Positions 31,166 to 32,376 of a DNA stretch of 32,376 nucleotides are shown here, in pieces. How positions within the stretch are numbered: the stretch's first letter is position 1; each line of letters begins with the position of its first letter. Below the pieces are notes generated by a model. The model was not told the DNA's origin and made no database searches. It saw nothing but the letters and a program-made list of their open reading frames with translations. A program made the translations under genes and the position numbers. Source of the DNA: JBOGDS01 sp050743075 (GTDB lineage Bacteria; Actinomycetota; Actinomycetes; Jiangellales; Jiangellaceae); contig JBOGDS010000039.1 in the NCBI GenBank assembly GCA_050743075.1, positions 1-32,376 on the forward strand, given 5' to 3'.

Positions 31166-32326
31166 GTGCGAAGCACACGACTCGGCAAGATTGCAGCCGC
31201 ATCGGCTGCGGTCCTTCTGTTCGCCGCGGCCTGCGGCGACGACGACGACGGCAACGGCACCACCGCCCCCGAGAACGGCGACTCCGAGGCCGCCTGCGAT
31301 CTGTCCCTCGCCTTCTTCGGTGCCCTGACCGGCGACGCAGCCAATCTCGGCATCAACATCAGGAACGGCGTCGAGCTGGCGATCGACCAGTACAACGAGG
31401 AGAACGCGGACTGCGAGGTCAACCTCGTGGAGCTCGACTCCCAGGGCAGCCCCGACCAGGCGCCGGCCCTCGCGCAGGAGGCCATCAACGACGAGACGGT
31501 CGTCGGCATCATCGGCCCGGCCTTCTCGGGTGAGTCGGCCGCCGCCAATCCGCTGTTCGAGGAGGCCGGCCTGCCGATCATCTCGGCGTCGGCGACGAAC
31601 CCGGACCTCGCTGGTCCGGACATCTTCCACCGCCTGGTCGCCAACGACGGCGCCCAAGGCCCGGCGGTCGCCTCGTACATTCGCGACATTGCGGGGGCGC
31701 AGGCGGTCTTCGTGGTCGACGACTCGTCGGAGTACGGCCTGGGCCTGGCCGACATCGTCCGCAGTGACCTCGGCGACCTGGTGGTCGGCAACGACGCCGT
31801 CCAGGCGGGCCAGACCGACTTCTCGGCGACCGTCACCGCGATCCGCGGGGCGAACGCCGATGCGGTGTTCTTCGGGGGTTACTACACCGAGGCCGGTCTG
31901 CTCACCGCGCAGCTGCGCAGCGCCGGCATCACGGCGACCTTCGTCTCCGGCGACGGCTCCAAGGACCCGGGCTTTGTCGACGCAGCCGGCGCGGAGGCCG
32001 CCGAAGGCGCAATCCTCACCTGCCCGTGCTTCCCGCCCGACCAGGCGAGTGGCACGTTCTTCGACGACTACGAGGCGGCCTACGGCAGCGCGGCCGGCAC
32101 GTACAGCGCCGAAGGTTTCGACGCGACGAGCGTTTTCCTCGACGCGATCGAGGCAGGCAACTCGACCCGTGAGGACGTGCTCACGTTCATCGACGAGTAC
32201 AACGAGGAAGGCATCACCTCGCAGATCGAGTTCGCCGAGGACGGCGAGATCGCGACAGTCTCGATCTGGGCCTACCGGGTCGAGGGTGGCGAGGTCCTCG
32301 GCGACCAGGTGATCGAGGTCGAGTGA
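31166..32326 (+). CDS. Branched-chain amino acid-type ABC transporter substrate-binding lipoprotein (LivJ-like)
   Basis: The 386-aa protein has a lipoprotein signal: positive N-terminus (RSTRLGK), hydrophobic stretch AAASAAVLLFAAAC with the lipid-modified Cys at residue 23, then an acidic linker (GDDDDGNGT). The mature part is a type I periplasmic-binding fold (Peripla_BP_6): DLSLAFFGALTGDAANLGINIRNGVELAIDQYNEEN, VVGIIGPAFSGESAAANPLFEEAGLPIISASATNPDL, FVVDDSSEYGLGLADIV, GADAVFFGGYYTEAGLLTAQLR-like strands, and TYSAEGFDATSVFLDAI. GTG 31166 is preceded by GGAGG seven bases upstream and gives the proper signal peptide. It would feed a Liv-type ABC transporter whose permease and ATPase genes probably lie beyond the window. 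Ligand is probably an amino acid, amide or urea-like compound. Confidence 0.92.
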   Translation: MRSTRLGKIAAASAAVLLFAAACGDDDDGNGTTAPENGDSEAACDLSLAFFGALTGDAANLGINIRNGVELAIDQYNEENADCEVNLVELDSQGSPDQAPALAQEAINDETVVGIIGPAFSGESAAANPLFEEAGLPIISASATNPDLAGPDIFHRLVANDGAQGPAVASYIRDIAGAQAVFVVDDSSEYGLGLADIVRSDLGDLVVGNDAVQAGQTDFSATVTAIRGANADAVFFGGYYTEAGLLTAQLRSAGITATFVSGDGSKDPGFVDAAGAEAAEGAILTCPCFPPDQASGTFFDDYEAAYGSAAGTYSAEGFDATSVFLDAIEAGNSTREDVLTFIDEYNEEGITSQIEFAEDGEIATVSIWAYRVEGGEVLGDQVIEVE

Positions 32327-32376
32327 CGGCTTCGGGCCTGATCTGATCCTGCGATGCGGCGCGGCTGGGCCGGAAC

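Noticed and set aside
32327..32376. Start of a following transporter gene
   Set aside because: The 50 remaining bases show no ribosome site followed by a convincing coding start.

Overview
The window is a high-GC bacterial chromosome segment, almost certainly from an actinobacterium. Supporting signs are the very high G+C, many GTG starts, 4-base start/stop overlaps, an infC-rpmI-rplT-RNA methyltransferase block of actinobacterial type, an ECF41/SigJ-like sigma factor and a BTAD (SARP-type) regulator. Gene content would suit Nocardioidaceae/Propionibacteriales, but the genus cannot be fixed from sequence reading alone. No rRNA, tRNA, CRISPR array, insertion sequence or phage gene was recognised.

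Layout. 1-5.0 kb (all minus strand): a partial NYN/OST-HTH RNA-binding protein, a TrmH/SpoU RNA methyltransferase, then rplT, rpmI and infC. infC appears to start at ATC and has a leader with a promoter and a terminator-like hairpin. Then come an SseB-family gene and a frameshifted DUF2165 membrane gene. 5.0-8.5 kb: a minus-strand operon of CaiB/BaiF CoA-transferase, carbamate kinase and barbiturase. 8.5-11.4 kb (plus): an internally deleted MFS gene, a fold-type III PLP enzyme and an overlapping P-loop kinase. 11.5-16.7 kb (minus): a translationally coupled operon of a CodA-like amidohydrolase, hyuA and hyuB. 16.8-20.1 kb: a MOSC protein, then a stretch rich in frameshifts (sigma-factor fragment, VOC protein, NAD(P)-binding protein, ECF41-like sigma factor). 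20.1-24.6 kb: a nitrilase-superfamily amidase, a membrane-attached metallophosphoesterase, a CGNR regulator and a divergent MFS exporter. 24.7-27.5 kb: a NarL-type two-component pair (kinase frameshifted), a membrane protein made of two copies of a two-helix unit, and a decayed membrane gene. 27.5-32.4 kb: a large ATPase-TPR-BTAD regulator, a 62-aa protein and a LivJ-like solute-binding lipoprotein.

How the genes may work together. Barbiturase opens a cyclic ureide (barbiturate to ureidomalonate). HyuA/HyuB with a CodA-like deaminase is the enzyme set used for hydantoins or for creatinine via N-methylhydantoin. The nitrilase-superfamily enzyme could cleave the N-carbamoyl product, and carbamate kinase could recover ATP from carbamoyl phosphate. 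The LivJ-like protein could bind a substrate outside the cell. This suggests a salvage region for cyclic ureides, imides and amides as a nitrogen source. The enzyme families are recognised from sequence; the pathway is inference, and no carbamoyltransferase or ureidomalonase is visible here.

A caution: at least eleven single-base frameshifts, many in G/C runs, affect six loci, while long genes nearby are intact. They may be natural decay or consensus errors in the assembly. Two other genes carry larger internal deletions that homopolymer error does not explain.
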